Of a stretch of 41,166 nt of DNA, positions 24,403-32,270 are shown one piece after another (within the stretch, counting starts at the first letter, position 1; every line of letters begins with the position of its first letter). The position numbers were made by a program, and so were the translations under genes. The notes beneath the pieces are model-generated. The model saw only the letters and a program-made list of their open reading frames with translations. It searched no databases and was not told the origin of the DNA. This DNA comes from Chloroflexota bacterium (GTDB lineage Bacteria; Chloroflexota; Anaerolineae; Aggregatilineales; Phototrophicaceae). Location of the stretch: contig JAPOWG010000055.1 of the NCBI GenBank assembly GCA_026707745.1, positions 1 through 41,166 of the forward strand. The letters are read 5' to 3'.

Positions 24403-26334
24403 GTGGATTACAGTTTGCTGGCATGGTCGATCGCCAGTTTCGCCTTCATCGTTCTGGCCGCCTATCAAGTGGGTCGGCTGGCGACGATCCTGCACCTGCC
24501 GCTGATCAGCGGATACTTGCTGGCGGGCATATTCGCCGGACCGTTCATTTTGCGCTTTATGTCGACGTCGAATGTCGACGCCCTGCGTTTTCTCGATGAG
24601 ACGTCGCTGGCTTTCATAGCTTTCGCCGCAGGCAGTGAAATGGCGCTGGACGAATTACGCGGCCGTTATCGCAGCATCGGCTGGAACACCGTGACACAGA
24701 TTGTCGCGGTGTACATCGTCTGCATGGCGGCGATTTTGCTTTTGGCCGAGTACATCCCCTTCATGCGCGATTTGACACCGGCGGGCCGAATAGCGGCGGC
24801 GCTGCTCGGCGGTACGATTTTGGCGGCGCGGTCGCCATCGTCGGCCATCGCCATCATCAACGAGATGCGAGCGCGAGGTCCTTTCGTGAAGACGGTGCTG
24901 GGTGTGACGCTGGTCAAAGATGTACTCATTGTCGTACTCTTCGCGCTAAGTACCTCCATCGCGGCAACGCTGCTAACGGGCAGGAGTTTCAATCTCGGTT
25001 TTATCTTGCTGGTTTCATTCGAGGTTCTGGCGTCGATCGGGCTGGGTGTATTAGTCGCCCAGGTGATGAAGCTCATTTTGCGGAATCACTGGGAAGATTG
25101 GCTGAAGATCCCGATTCTGCTTTTCATCGGCTATCTGGTCTTCTATTTTGCCGGGGAGATACGGCACTGGAGCCACGACAACCTGCCGGTGGAATTGCTG
25201 TTTGAGCCGCTGCTGATCTGTATGGTTGCGAGCTTCTGGCTGACCAACCGGTCGCCCTACCGCAGTGAATTGCGCCACCTGCTGCATCGGGTCGAGATGC
25301 CGGTTTATGTTATCTTCTTCACGCTTATCGGCGGGTCGCTCGATATCGGGATTGTAATGGCGCTGCTGCCAATCACCGTGGCTATCTTCGGGGCGCGCCT
25401 CCTGGCGCTTTTCATTGGCGGCTATGTTGGCGGCGCCTTGGCTGGTGATCCGCCGCAGTTCAACCGGCTGACCTGGATGGCCTACATCACGCAGGCGGGT
25501 GTTGGCCTGGGTTTGGCAAAAGAAGTGGCGATAGATTTCCCACAGCTTGGCAACGATTTCACCACCTTGATGGTAGCTGTTATCGTCTTGAGCCAATTGA
25601 CCGGACCTCCTTTTTTCAAATTCGCTATTCGCCTGGTGGGCGAGTCGCACCTGCCCAAGGACATTAAAGATGATGAAATCCTGGATGCTGTGATTGTCGG
25701 CATCGAGAATCAGTCCAGGGCGCTGGCGGAGCGATTGCTGGCGCACGGCTGGCGGGTCAAGCTACTGGATATTGACCAATCGCATGTTTCAGTGCTGACG
25801 GCGTCGGACGGGCTGCGGCATGAGCATTGGCTGTCGGCTATTTCCGCCGAGGAGTTGCGCAAGCTCATCGAACCCAAGACCGAGGTCGCCGTCACCTTGC
25901 TGCCAAACGATGCCGACAGCTTGAAACTGTGCCAGATCTTTTACGAGGACTTTGGCATCACACGGCAGATTGCGCGCCTCAACGAATTTAGCCTGGTCGA
26001 TCAGTTTCGCGAGTTGGGCGTACATGTGTTGGATCCGGCAAATGCCATGGTTCATCTACTTGACAATTTCGTGCGCGCGCCACAGTTGGCGACGATGGTC
26101 TTTGAAGATGACCCCGATCATGATGTGATCCAGGTCACCATTACCGATCCCACCGTGGATGGCCTGCATTTGCGCGATCTGATCCTGCCCGATGACGTGT
26201 TAGTGATGGCGATTGTACGGCGCGGTCATGCGATCGTGCCGCATGGATATACGAATTTGCATATAGGCGACGAATTAACGCTGATTGGCCCCACGGACAG
26301 CTTGGAAGAAGTCGCGTTGAAGTTAGGATATTGA
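24403..26334 (+). CDS. Kef-type monovalent cation/proton antiporter (CPA2)
   Basis: A 643-residue protein of the KefB/KefC group. About 12 membrane helices (1-420) include the CPA2 features LISGYLLAGIFAGPF and AARSPSSAIAIINEM. A cytosolic TrkA-N-like domain (about 427-540) and a C-terminal RCK_C-like domain (about 565-643) follow. It probably moves K+ or Na+ against H+ at the inner membrane. GTG at 24403 is the start, with GAAGGA six bases ahead. The N-domain reads VIVGIENQSRALAERL where a canonical GxGxxG dinucleotide-binding loop is expected; the glycines are missing, so nucleotide gating may be lost or altered. It stands as a single gene. Confidence 0.88.
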   Translation: MDYSLLAWSIASFAFIVLAAYQVGRLATILHLPLISGYLLAGIFAGPFILRFMSTSNVDALRFLDETSLAFIAFAAGSEMALDELRGRYRSIGWNTVTQIVAVYIVCMAAILLLAEYIPFMRDLTPAGRIAAALLGGTILAARSPSSAIAIINEMRARGPFVKTVLGVTLVKDVLIVVLFALSTSIAATLLTGRSFNLGFILLVSFEVLASIGLGVLVAQVMKLILRNHWEDWLKIPILLFIGYLVFYFAGEIRHWSHDNLPVELLFEPLLICMVASFWLTNRSPYRSELRHLLHRVEMPVYVIFFTLIGGSLDIGIVMALLPITVAIFGARLLALFIGGYVGGALAGDPPQFNRLTWMAYITQAGVGLGLAKEVAIDFPQLGNDFTTLMVAVIVLSQLTGPPFFKFAIRLVGESHLPKDIKDDEILDAVIVGIENQSRALAERLLAHGWRVKLLDIDQSHVSVLTASDGLRHEHWLSAISAEELRKLIEPKTEVAVTLLPNDADSLKLCQIFYEDFGITRQIARLNEFSLVDQFRELGVHVLDPANAMVHLLDNFVRAPQLATMVFEDDPDHDVIQVTITDPTVDGLHLRDLILPDDVLVMAIVRRGHAIVPHGYTNLHIGDELTLIGPTDSLEEVALKLGY

Positions 26335-26364
26335 GCGCGTCGACGACTTCTCTTCCGCCAACTG

Positions 26365-26392
26365 TTGACATATCGACAATCATCAATATAAT
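26365..26392 (+). promoter_or_regulatory. Promoter with ArsR-like dyad in the spacer
   Basis: TTGACA (26365-26370), a 16-base spacer, TATAAT (26387-26392): exact consensus boxes. The spacer carries TATCGA-CAATCA-TCAATA (26371-26388), an imperfect 6+6 dyad with a 6-base centre, resembling operators of ArsR/SmtB-type metalloregulators. A repressor bound there would block RNA polymerase. The start codon of the flavoprotein follows 39 bases after the -10. Confidence 0.7.
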
Positions 26393-26431
26393 GTCATTAT
26401 CGTATTCACTGCGTCTCGCTGAGGAAGTGAT

Positions 26432-27832
26432 ATGAACAAACACCCTGTCGCTATTATTGGTGGAGGTCCCGTTGGATTGGCAGCCGCCGCGCATCTGCTG
26501 GAACGCGGCGAAAGAGCGATCTTGTTTGAAGCCGGCTCGACTGTCGGCGCAAGCGTGCTTGATTGGGGGCATGCGCGCATGTTCTCGCCTTGGCAGTTTA
26601 ACATGGACGCCGCCTGTGTCCGCCTCCTGGAAGCAGCTGGCTGGACCGCCCCGCCCCCGGAGGAATTGCCGACCGGCGCGGAACTATATGAGCGGTATCT
26701 GCGTCCCTTGGCGGAACTCGCCATAATGCAGGACATCATTCACAGTCGCGCTCGCGTGATTGCGGTTTCCCGGCGTTATCATGACAAGATGAAAGATCGC
26801 GCAAGGGACGATGCGCCCTTTGTGCTGCGAGTCGCCCTTGCGGACGATAGCGAAAGCCAGTTTCTGGCTCGCGCGGTGATTGACGCTTCGGGAACCTGGC
26901 AGAATCCCAACCCCGCAGGCGCAGACGGACTGCCCGCGCTCGGCGAGAGCCGCTCGGTGGTTCATCAAACAAGAGGGCAGCATCAGCGGATCTGGTACGG
27001 GATTCCCGATGTCAAAAGGGGCGCGCGAGATCGTTATCTTGGCAAGCGCGTCATGGTAGTGGGCAGCGGGCATTCGGCCATCAATACTTTGCTCGATCTG
27101 GCGCGCCTGGCGGAAGACGAGCCGAAGACGTCAATCGTTTGGGCGCTGCGCAGCGCGAACCTGCAGCGCGTCTACGGCGGTGGCGAGAACGATGCTTTGC
27201 CGGCGCGCGGACAATTGGGCGTCTTGATGCGCCGGGCAGTAGCTGCCGGCGCCATGGAGATCCTGGCGCCGTATCGCATCTCGAAAATAGAGGATCACGG
27301 CGACGCTCTGGTAATCAGCGGTGACCTGGACGGGGCGTTTCACAGCGCCGAAGTAGAGGAACTCATCATTTGCACGGGCGCGCGGCCGGACTTGGGTATC
27401 ACCCGAGAACTGCGCCTGGACCTGGATCCGGTTGTTGAGAGCAGCCGAGCCTTGGCGCCGCTAATCGACCCCAATCTGCACAGTTGTGGCACGGTGCGCC
27501 CGCACGGCGAGGCCGAATTGCGTCAGCCGGAAAAAGACTTCTATATCGTCGGGATGAAAAGTTATGGACGTGCGCCCACCTTCTTGATGGCCACCGGCTA
27601 CGAACAAGCGCGCTCGGTGGTAGCAGCCCTGACCGGTGACTGGGACGCGGCGCGCGATGTGCAGTTGAATTTACCGGAGACGGGCGTTTGCGCCGCAGAT
27701 TACCAAGATGCGACGCCCTGCTGCGATCCCATTGCTGTGGACTGCTGCGCGCCGGCCCCAATCACACTTGAGGACATTCCGCTTGCGTCGGCCATACCGC
27801 AGGTCCCCGCTGGAATCATCGATAACGAGTGA
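26432..27832 (+). CDS. FAD/NAD(P)-dependent flavoprotein, ArsO-like
   Basis: A 466-residue two-dinucleotide flavoprotein. The FAD-binding loop GGGPVGLAAA is at about 10-20 and the NAD(P) loop VVGSGHSAIN at about 206-215. Near the C-terminus HSCGTVRPHG and MKSYGRAPTFLMATGYEQ resemble flavoproteins encoded in arsenic-resistance operons (ArsO type). The tail has clustered cysteines (C420, CC430-431, CC438-439), also seen in that group and suited to binding a soft metal or metalloid. GAGGAA precedes ATG 26432. Exact promoter boxes with an ArsR-like dyad support metalloid regulation. However, no arsR, arsM, acr3 or arsC is in the window. A general thioredoxin-reductase-like or monooxygenase role is the alternative; arsenic linkage is inferred. 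Confidence 0.7.
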   Translation: MNKHPVAIIGGGPVGLAAAAHLLERGERAILFEAGSTVGASVLDWGHARMFSPWQFNMDAACVRLLEAAGWTAPPPEELPTGAELYERYLRPLAELAIMQDIIHSRARVIAVSRRYHDKMKDRARDDAPFVLRVALADDSESQFLARAVIDASGTWQNPNPAGADGLPALGESRSVVHQTRGQHQRIWYGIPDVKRGARDRYLGKRVMVVGSGHSAINTLLDLARLAEDEPKTSIVWALRSANLQRVYGGGENDALPARGQLGVLMRRAVAAGAMEILAPYRISKIEDHGDALVISGDLDGAFHSAEVEELIICTGARPDLGITRELRLDLDPVVESSRALAPLIDPNLHSCGTVRPHGEAELRQPEKDFYIVGMKSYGRAPTFLMATGYEQARSVVAALTGDWDAARDVQLNLPETGVCAADYQDATPCCDPIAVDCCAPAPITLEDIPLASAIPQVPAGIIDNE

Positions 27833-27940
27833 GGCCGTCGCTCAGACCTCCAACGCGCGCGAATCAAGATTCCAAACTCGCGATCTTGCAAGGCTTGTCC
27901 GCTACTGATGTAAGTGCGCCAAATTCGGGTCTATTGCCAG

Positions 27941-27967
27941 TGGGCGACTTACAGAGTCGCCCCTACA
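27941..27967 (-). repeat. REP-like palindrome, copy 2
   Basis: GGGCGACT (27942-27949) and AGTCGCCC (27955-27962) form an 8-bp stem with a 5-base loop. It ends in CCCTACA, so it is copy 1 in reverse orientation. Confidence 0.75.
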
Positions 27968-28020
27968 ACCGACTTTCAAGTCTGAAGTCAGTTCTATTGG
28001 CGCTAGTCTCGCATGGGAGA

Positions 28021-28091
28021 CACTCCCCACCCCTCTTGATGAGGGCTAGGGGCCGCGCCGCGTGGACACGGGGGATCGGGGATGGGGAGTG
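28021..28091. repeat. Long-range hairpin
   Basis: CACTCCCCA (28021-28029) pairs with TGGGGAGTG (28083-28091), enclosing a smaller CCTC/GAGG hairpin. GC-rich and non-coding. Confidence 0.5.
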
Positions 28092-28232
28092 GGATACAGT
28101 TGCATACTCCACAGTAGCGGACAAGCCTTACAGCATCCGCGAGACTGATCTGCAATTGGCGGCAGTTGCGCGACGCTTGTCGGGTGAGTATCATCAGCCC
28201 CATGTGAAACGAGCGGAGAACGGGGACTGAAA

Positions 28233-28736
28233 ATGGCGCATACTATGGTGGAGCAATTGCGCTTTACGCGGAGCGAATTCCTGCGCTGCCTCGAGGGTTT
28301 GAGCCTACAGGACGCATACGTTCAGCATGGGCAGATGAACTGCATCAGTTGGACGATCGGTCATTTGGCCGCGCAAGAGAGCAACTACTTTGTTTTCTTG
28401 GCGCAGAATAAAATCGTTCAACCGGAATTGCGCAAGATCTGCGGATATGGCAGTCCGCGCTCGACCCCAAAACTCGACGATATGTGGGCGGCCTGGCACG
28501 AGGTGACAGCGCATGCCGATGTCTTCCTGGATACCTTGACCACGGAGAAGCTGCTCGAGCATTTCCAATGGAAGGGAGAGCCGCTGGCGGATTCAATAGG
28601 CACGATGCTCCACCGTACGATCTATCATTACTGGTATCACCTGGGTGAAGTACATGCCATTCGACAAATGCTTGGGCAGCGCAACTTGCCAGAATTCGTC
28701 GGCGAAATGGACAGCGCTCCCTTCAAACGGGCATAG
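28233..28736 (+). CDS. DinB superfamily protein
   Basis: A 167-residue four-helix-bundle protein of the DinB/YfiT type. These proteins usually bind a divalent metal through three histidines; here H44 (GHLAAQE), H132 and H136 (YHYWYHLGE) fit the pattern. Members include thiol-S-transferases using mycothiol or bacillithiol and many uncharacterised stress proteins. The name reflects damage-inducible genes; it is not the polymerase. The start is ATG 28233 in the context CGGAGAACGGGGACTGAA. The next gene begins 8 bases after its stop, so the two form an operon. The function beyond the fold is unknown. Confidence 0.85.
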   Translation: MAHTMVEQLRFTRSEFLRCLEGLSLQDAYVQHGQMNCISWTIGHLAAQESNYFVFLAQNKIVQPELRKICGYGSPRSTPKLDDMWAAWHEVTAHADVFLDTLTTEKLLEHFQWKGEPLADSIGTMLHRTIYHYWYHLGEVHAIRQMLGQRNLPEFVGEMDSAPFKRA

Positions 28737-28744
28737 AGAACGCT

Positions 28745-29434
28745 GTGAAAAGATCTCCCAGGATCGGGATCACCACGGGTTTGGAGGACGGCCGTCAATC
28801 CCTTGATACCAGTTATGTTCAGGCGGTTGAAGAAGCCGGCGGCATCCCGGTCATCGTGCCGATCTTGAAGACTGCCGAAGCCGCCGCTGAATTTGCGGCG
28901 CTGCTTGATGGATTGGTCATCACCGGCGGCCCGGGCATCACGCGCGGTTTGATCGGCGCGCTGCCGGCGGACCTGCCCGCTGTGGACCCGCGGCGCGATC
29001 TCGGCGACGAATTGATTTATCGCGCCCTGGCGAAGCAACCCGTACTGGGCATCTGCTATGGCATGCAGTTTGTCAATGCCGTGGCGGGCGGCACGATTTA
29101 CGGGGACGTCCAAGCGCAGGCAGACGCCATGGTCCACAGCGCCGATCGCGGCGCGACCCAGCACGAGATTCGCATTTCAGCAAACTCGCATTTGAATGCC
29201 GTCCTTAAGGCCGAAAAGCTGATGACCAATACTCACCATATTCAAGCCGTTGCCGATGTGGGAACGGGTTTACGCGTGACGGCGCGCGCGGAGGACGGCG
29301 TCGTCGAAGCGCTGGAATCGGACGATGGTCGGATTGTCGGCGTGCAATTCCATCCCGAGCGCATGATCGGCACGGCACGAGGGCTATTCGCAGATCTGAT
29401 CGCCCGGGCGAGCTGCGACAGCGACGCGCGCTAG
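28745..29434 (+). CDS. Class I glutamine amidotransferase-like hydrolase (peptidase C26), second copy
   Basis: A 229-residue homologue of the gene at 8088-8837. Features are RIGITTGLED at the start, ITGGPGITRG, nucleophile C104 in LGICYGMQ, NTHHIQAV, and the H203/E205 pair in GVQFHPE. The initiation codon is GTG at 28745, eight bases after the DinB-fold stop. The Asp-containing loop present in the first copy (TGGTDIDP) is replaced by TGGPGITRG, and the protein is 20 residues shorter, so substrate preference probably differs. The last codon's stop shares the four-base CTAG with the stop of the convergent epimerase gene. Confidence 0.87.
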   Translation: MKRSPRIGITTGLEDGRQSLDTSYVQAVEEAGGIPVIVPILKTAEAAAEFAALLDGLVITGGPGITRGLIGALPADLPAVDPRRDLGDELIYRALAKQPVLGICYGMQFVNAVAGGTIYGDVQAQADAMVHSADRGATQHEIRISANSHLNAVLKAEKLMTNTHHIQAVADVGTGLRVTARAEDGVVEALESDDGRIVGVQFHPERMIGTARGLFADLIARASCDSDAR

Positions 29435-30450
29435 AACAATCCGATCAGGCGCGTCAACAGATTGTGCTTGATGTAGCCTCTGTCGGCGTACCACTGCCAG
29501 GTGTCTTTCAAGCTGGTTTCGATGTCGATGCCGGGCCTGAACAGCTCACGGTAAGCCTTGCTGCCGTCAAAGTAAACGAAGGCGCTGCCCAATCGCGTTT
29601 GATCCGCGTCCATCGGCGTCTCGATGCCAAAGCGGCGCAAGTTTTCGATCAAGAGCGCGATCGGCTCCAGCATGAAATCGGGCGTATGGAAAATCGGCTT
29701 CCGAGCGTCACAGGCTGCCGCGATCATGGCGAACCACTCGCGATAGGGGACATTGGCGGTATTGAGAATATAACGCTCGCCGCTGCGACCGCGATCAATG
29801 GCATTCACATGCGCCCCGGCCACATCACGCACATCGATGACAGCCAAACCGCCGGAGGAAATGGGCACGGCCCATTGATAGCGCGCTGTTTCGATGACAA
29901 ACGTGCCTGAAATGGCGTTGAGATCGCCCGGGCCGATGACCACCGTCGGATTGAGAATCACCACATCAAGCCCCGAAGCGACAAATTCAGCGGCGATCTC
30001 CTCAGCTTTGACCTTGGAAAAGGCGTAAAGATAGCGCTCCGGCGGCAGATTAAAGCGATCGGTCTCGTCCGAGAGCGCGCCGCCCGGTCGAATACCGACG
30101 GCCGCGGCGCTGCTTGTGAAGACGACGCGTCTCACGCCAGCGGTCTGCGCCGCGTTTAAGACATTCCGCGTGCCATCGACGTTGATGGCCCAGAGGGCAG
30201 CCTTGTCATCGTCTTTCCAGTAGTCGGCTTTGGCGGCGACGTGGAAGACGATTTCGCAGCCGTCGCAGGCGCGCTTCAGCGATTCCAGGTCATCGAGGTC
30301 GCCGGCGACGCCCTCATACGCTAAACCTTCCAGGATCCCCAACTTCTTCTCTGACCGGTAGAGAACCCGCAGATCATGGCCCGCTTCAGCCAGCTTGCGG
30401 GCGATATGCGATCCGACGAAGCCGGTAGCGCCGGTTACGAAAACTCTCAT
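29431..30450 (-). CDS. NAD-dependent epimerase/dehydratase (HpnA-like)
   Basis: A 339-residue extended SDR enzyme. It starts at 30450 (MRVFVTGATG) behind GAGGTGG; the longer frame upstream lacks a start signal. The nucleotide loop GATGFVGSH is at about 7-15, the catalytic Ser lies in FTSSAAAVG, and the catalytic pair in YAFSK. The sequence resembles hopanoid-associated sugar epimerases (HpnA) and dihydroflavonol-4-reductase-like proteins; the C-terminal WYADRGYI segment supports that group. It probably acts on a nucleotide sugar or a small ketone. No hopanoid genes are nearby, so I do not assign the pathway. It may be co-transcribed with the regulator upstream, 98 bases away. Confidence 0.85.
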   Translation of the reverse strand: MRVFVTGATGFVGSHIARKLAEAGHDLRVLYRSEKKLGILEGLAYEGVAGDLDDLESLKRACDGCEIVFHVAAKADYWKDDDKAALWAINVDGTRNVLNAAQTAGVRRVVFTSSAAAVGIRPGGALSDETDRFNLPPERYLYAFSKVKAEEIAAEFVASGLDVVILNPTVVIGPGDLNAISGTFVIETARYQWAVPISSGGLAVIDVRDVAGAHVNAIDRGRSGERYILNTANVPYREWFAMIAAACDARKPIFHTPDFMLEPIALLIENLRRFGIETPMDADQTRLGSAFVYFDGSKAYRELFRPGIDIETSLKDTWQWYADRGYIKHNLLTRLIGLF

Positions 30451-30495
30451 TCCACCTCGGGGGTTTAGGTCGGGCACAAGTCGCGACAGGTATCC

Positions 30496-30507
30496 TAATC
30501 GCGATTA
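30496..30507. promoter_or_regulatory. 12-bp perfect palindrome before the epimerase
   Basis: TAATCGCGATTA, fully symmetrical, 46 bases before the epimerase start on the minus strand. It is a plausible operator, but only one copy is seen in the window. Confidence 0.35.
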
Positions 30508-30548
30508 AACAAAAAGCACAGTCCGACGGAGCCGATGCCCGCCTTTGT

Positions 30549-31199
30549 CTAGAGTACGATCAAGCCCAATTGTGTCGCGCGGACGACGGCTTCGGTGCGG
30601 CTTTGCGCGCCCAGCTTGCCCATGATAGCGTTAACGTGAAATTTCACCGTGTGCTCGGTGATGCCCAGATCAAGGGCAATGGCCTTGTTGGTCGTGCCCT
30701 GCGCCAGCAACTGCAAGACCTCGTTTTCGCGGGGCGTTAGGGGAATCGCCTCCGCCATCAACTGCGGATCCATCCGCGCGACCGGCAAGAGGCGCAAGCC
30801 GGGATCGAGCACGATTAAGCCGAAATCGATGGCGTACAAAGCGCTTGCGAAGGCGTCCGGTTCGCTCTCGCGCGGCAAGATAGCATAGCCGGGAAAAGCC
30901 GTCAATGCGCCTATCAGCGCCAGCAAGGACTCCTCAGTTTCGTCATCCGCTACCAAGGCCAGGACAGGCAGGTCGCCAAGCCATTCGGCGAGGGTTTGCC
31001 GCAGATTCTCGCTTTGCCAGCCCAGATCGAAAATCAGGGCATCCGCTCCCGCCTCAGCGACAGCGCGATCAAGATCGCCCCCGTCGCTCTGCGCGACGAC
31101 GGCAAAGCCACGCGCCTCCAGCAAGGCGGCTAAACCGGCGCGGGCCAGCAAGTTTTCCGCGACGACAATCAGTCGCAACTCGGTTTCCGGTATGGACAT
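30549..31199 (-). CDS. NarL/LuxR-type response regulator with atypical receiver
   Basis: A 216-residue transcription regulator. The C-terminal LuxR-type helix-turn-helix (about 148-210) has LTPRENEVLQLLAQG, NKAIALDLGITEHTVKFHV and RTEAVVRATQLGLI. The N-terminal receiver-like domain keeps a phosphoacceptor candidate D58 (ALIFDLGW), but the acidic pocket is reduced to E15, the usual Thr/Ser is Ala and the usual Lys is Arg (LPRES). Phosphorylation may therefore be weak or absent, and no histidine kinase is adjacent. The start is ATG 31199 (MSIPETE); a TTG at 31244 is a longer alternative. It possibly regulates the epimerase downstream. Confidence 0.87.
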   Translation of the reverse strand: MSIPETELRLIVVAENLLARAGLAALLEARGFAVVAQSDGGDLDRAVAEAGADALIFDLGWQSENLRQTLAEWLGDLPVLALVADDETEESLLALIGALTAFPGYAILPRESEPDAFASALYAIDFGLIVLDPGLRLLPVARMDPQLMAEAIPLTPRENEVLQLLAQGTTNKAIALDLGITEHTVKFHVNAIMGKLGAQSRTEAVVRATQLGLIVL

Positions 31200-31346
31200 A
31201 TCAATCAGGTTAGCAGAATCCGTATTGGATTTGCATTTGCGCAAACTTGCTTGGCGAAATTGATCTTGGACAACATGTATACGAGTTGGCTATGGCATTG
31301 GTGGCAGCGTGTCTCGTATGCGGCGATTAAGCGGGAGAGGTCAATA

Positions 31347-31523
31347 ATGTGGACACTGGATTTTTTCACCAGGAAGACGGAAAAGCAGTTCCAAGCAAGT
31401 TATGCCCAAATGCTGCGCGCTGTAGGGGCGGCACGCTGTGCCGCCCGCTTGTTGATCCTTTGTATGCGGGCGTTTCGGCGAAACGCCCCTACAACCATCT
31501 ACTTTCGAGATTCGCATGACTAA
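31347..31523 (+). CDS. Possible small peptide interrupted by a REP element
   Basis: An ATG at 31347 is preceded by GGGAGAGG at good spacing. The 58-codon frame starts MWTLDFFTRKTEKQFQASYAQ, which looks amphipathic and protein-like for about 27 residues. It then runs into the REP-like repeat at 31421, and the remainder is repeat-derived. This could be a truncated gene remnant or chance. Low confidence. Confidence 0.2.
   Translation: MWTLDFFTRKTEKQFQASYAQMLRAVGAARCAARLLILCMRAFRRNAPTTIYFRDSHD
31421..31494. repeat. REP-like element, inverted pair (copy 3)
   Basis: Two palindromes face each other: 31421-31448 (TGTAGGGGCGGCAC..) and 31466-31494 (..AACGCCCCTACA). The outer ends TGTAGGGGCG and CGCCCCTACA are exact reverse complements, so the pair resembles a small bipartite REP unit of about 74 bases. 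Confidence 0.75.
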
Positions 31524-31574
31524 CTTGGAACTACCTCCGTTCTCGCTTGATTTTCAAGCTTGCGGAGGCGCGGG

Positions 31575-32057
31575 CTAGATCTCGCGCACCCAGAATTGAG
31601 CGCCGGCCTTCAGCGTGTTGCGGGACGCTGATTTCCACTGGAGTCTGAAGGTATGCGATCCGGCGCTCAGATTCTGAACCAGCCGTGTGAAACTTAGGAT
31701 GCTGATTTCGGTGCCCCGGCCGCCCCAGATAATTTGGTTCACGAGAGTGCCATTGGCCCCACCTATGCGAGCGCCGTCAACTTCAATATCGAGAAAAACA
31801 GCATGATTGTTCTCTTGCGTTATCGAGCCGTGAAAATGAACCAGAACATCTCCGCCCGTTGTCGTAATCGTCAGATTGAGGTTATCACTATCAATTTTGA
31901 CGAAATCACGCGGATTCGCCTGGATATCCCCCGTCGTTGTGTAGGCCGCTTTCCCCAGGTTTCTGAGCGCCGCCAGATTGTCGCCGATGGCGTTCAAGTC
32001 TGAGGCGGCGACCAATTCCCCGGTTGTCCAGTCAGTTTTTGGTGTTGTCCAAGCCAT
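31575..32057 (-). CDS. Phage tail-like structural protein
   Basis: A 160-residue protein beginning MAWTTPKTDWTTGELVAASDLN. This Trp/Thr-rich opening followed by a short helix (NAIGDNLAALRN) is common at the start of phage tail-fibre or baseplate appendage proteins. The rest is rich in short beta strands with Gly/Asn turns (TTTGGDVLVHFHGS, FRLQWKSASRN), consistent with a jelly-roll head or tip domain. It has no signal peptide. GAGGAG precedes ATG 32057. No other phage gene adjoins it. A promoter block 215 bases upstream is nearly the same as that of the helix-turn-helix gene at the window's left edge, with a LexA-like dyad. The family assignment is by appearance. Confidence 0.6.
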   Translation of the reverse strand: MAWTTPKTDWTTGELVAASDLNAIGDNLAALRNLGKAAYTTTGDIQANPRDFVKIDSDNLNLTITTTGGDVLVHFHGSITQENNHAVFLDIEVDGARIGGANGTLVNQIIWGGRGTEISILSFTRLVQNLSAGSHTFRLQWKSASRNTLKAGAQFWVREI

Positions 32058-32146
32058 TGTGTTTCTCCTCTTTCTACTTCTGTCACTTTAGTCAGTTTCT
32101 CATCAATACTGGAATGGTCCTGCCAGAAATCAGCAGGTCAGAAAAA

Positions 32147-32190
32147 CTGTCGTGTCTACTTGTTCTGTCACAAACACGCTAACACGACAG
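32147..32190 (-). repeat. Inverted repeat in the leader of the tail-like gene
   Basis: CTGTCGTGT (32147-32155) and ACACGACAG (32182-32190) are exact 9-base complements with a 26-base loop, within the 215-base untranslated leader. The word TTCTGTCAC also recurs here. It may be a leader hairpin or a repressor site. Confidence 0.5.
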
Positions 32191-32270
32191 AATCGCTTTA
32201 CCGCGTACTTTGAAATCTGTATTTAGCAATCTTGCCTTGATATTATCCTTTCTTTTATTGACATAGGAGC

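Larger units (their letters stand above)
27833..28232. other. Intergenic with REP-like element and hairpin
   Basis: 400 bases between the flavoprotein and the DinB-fold gene. It holds a REP-like palindrome (27941-27967) and a long stem (28021-28091). A reading frame (27829-28230) crosses both but has no ribosome binding site and odd composition, so I do not call a gene. Confidence 0.6.

Noticed and set aside
27829..28230. Possible gene of 133 codons before the DinB-fold gene
   Set aside because: It crosses a REP-like palindrome and a long hairpin, and has no ribosome binding site.
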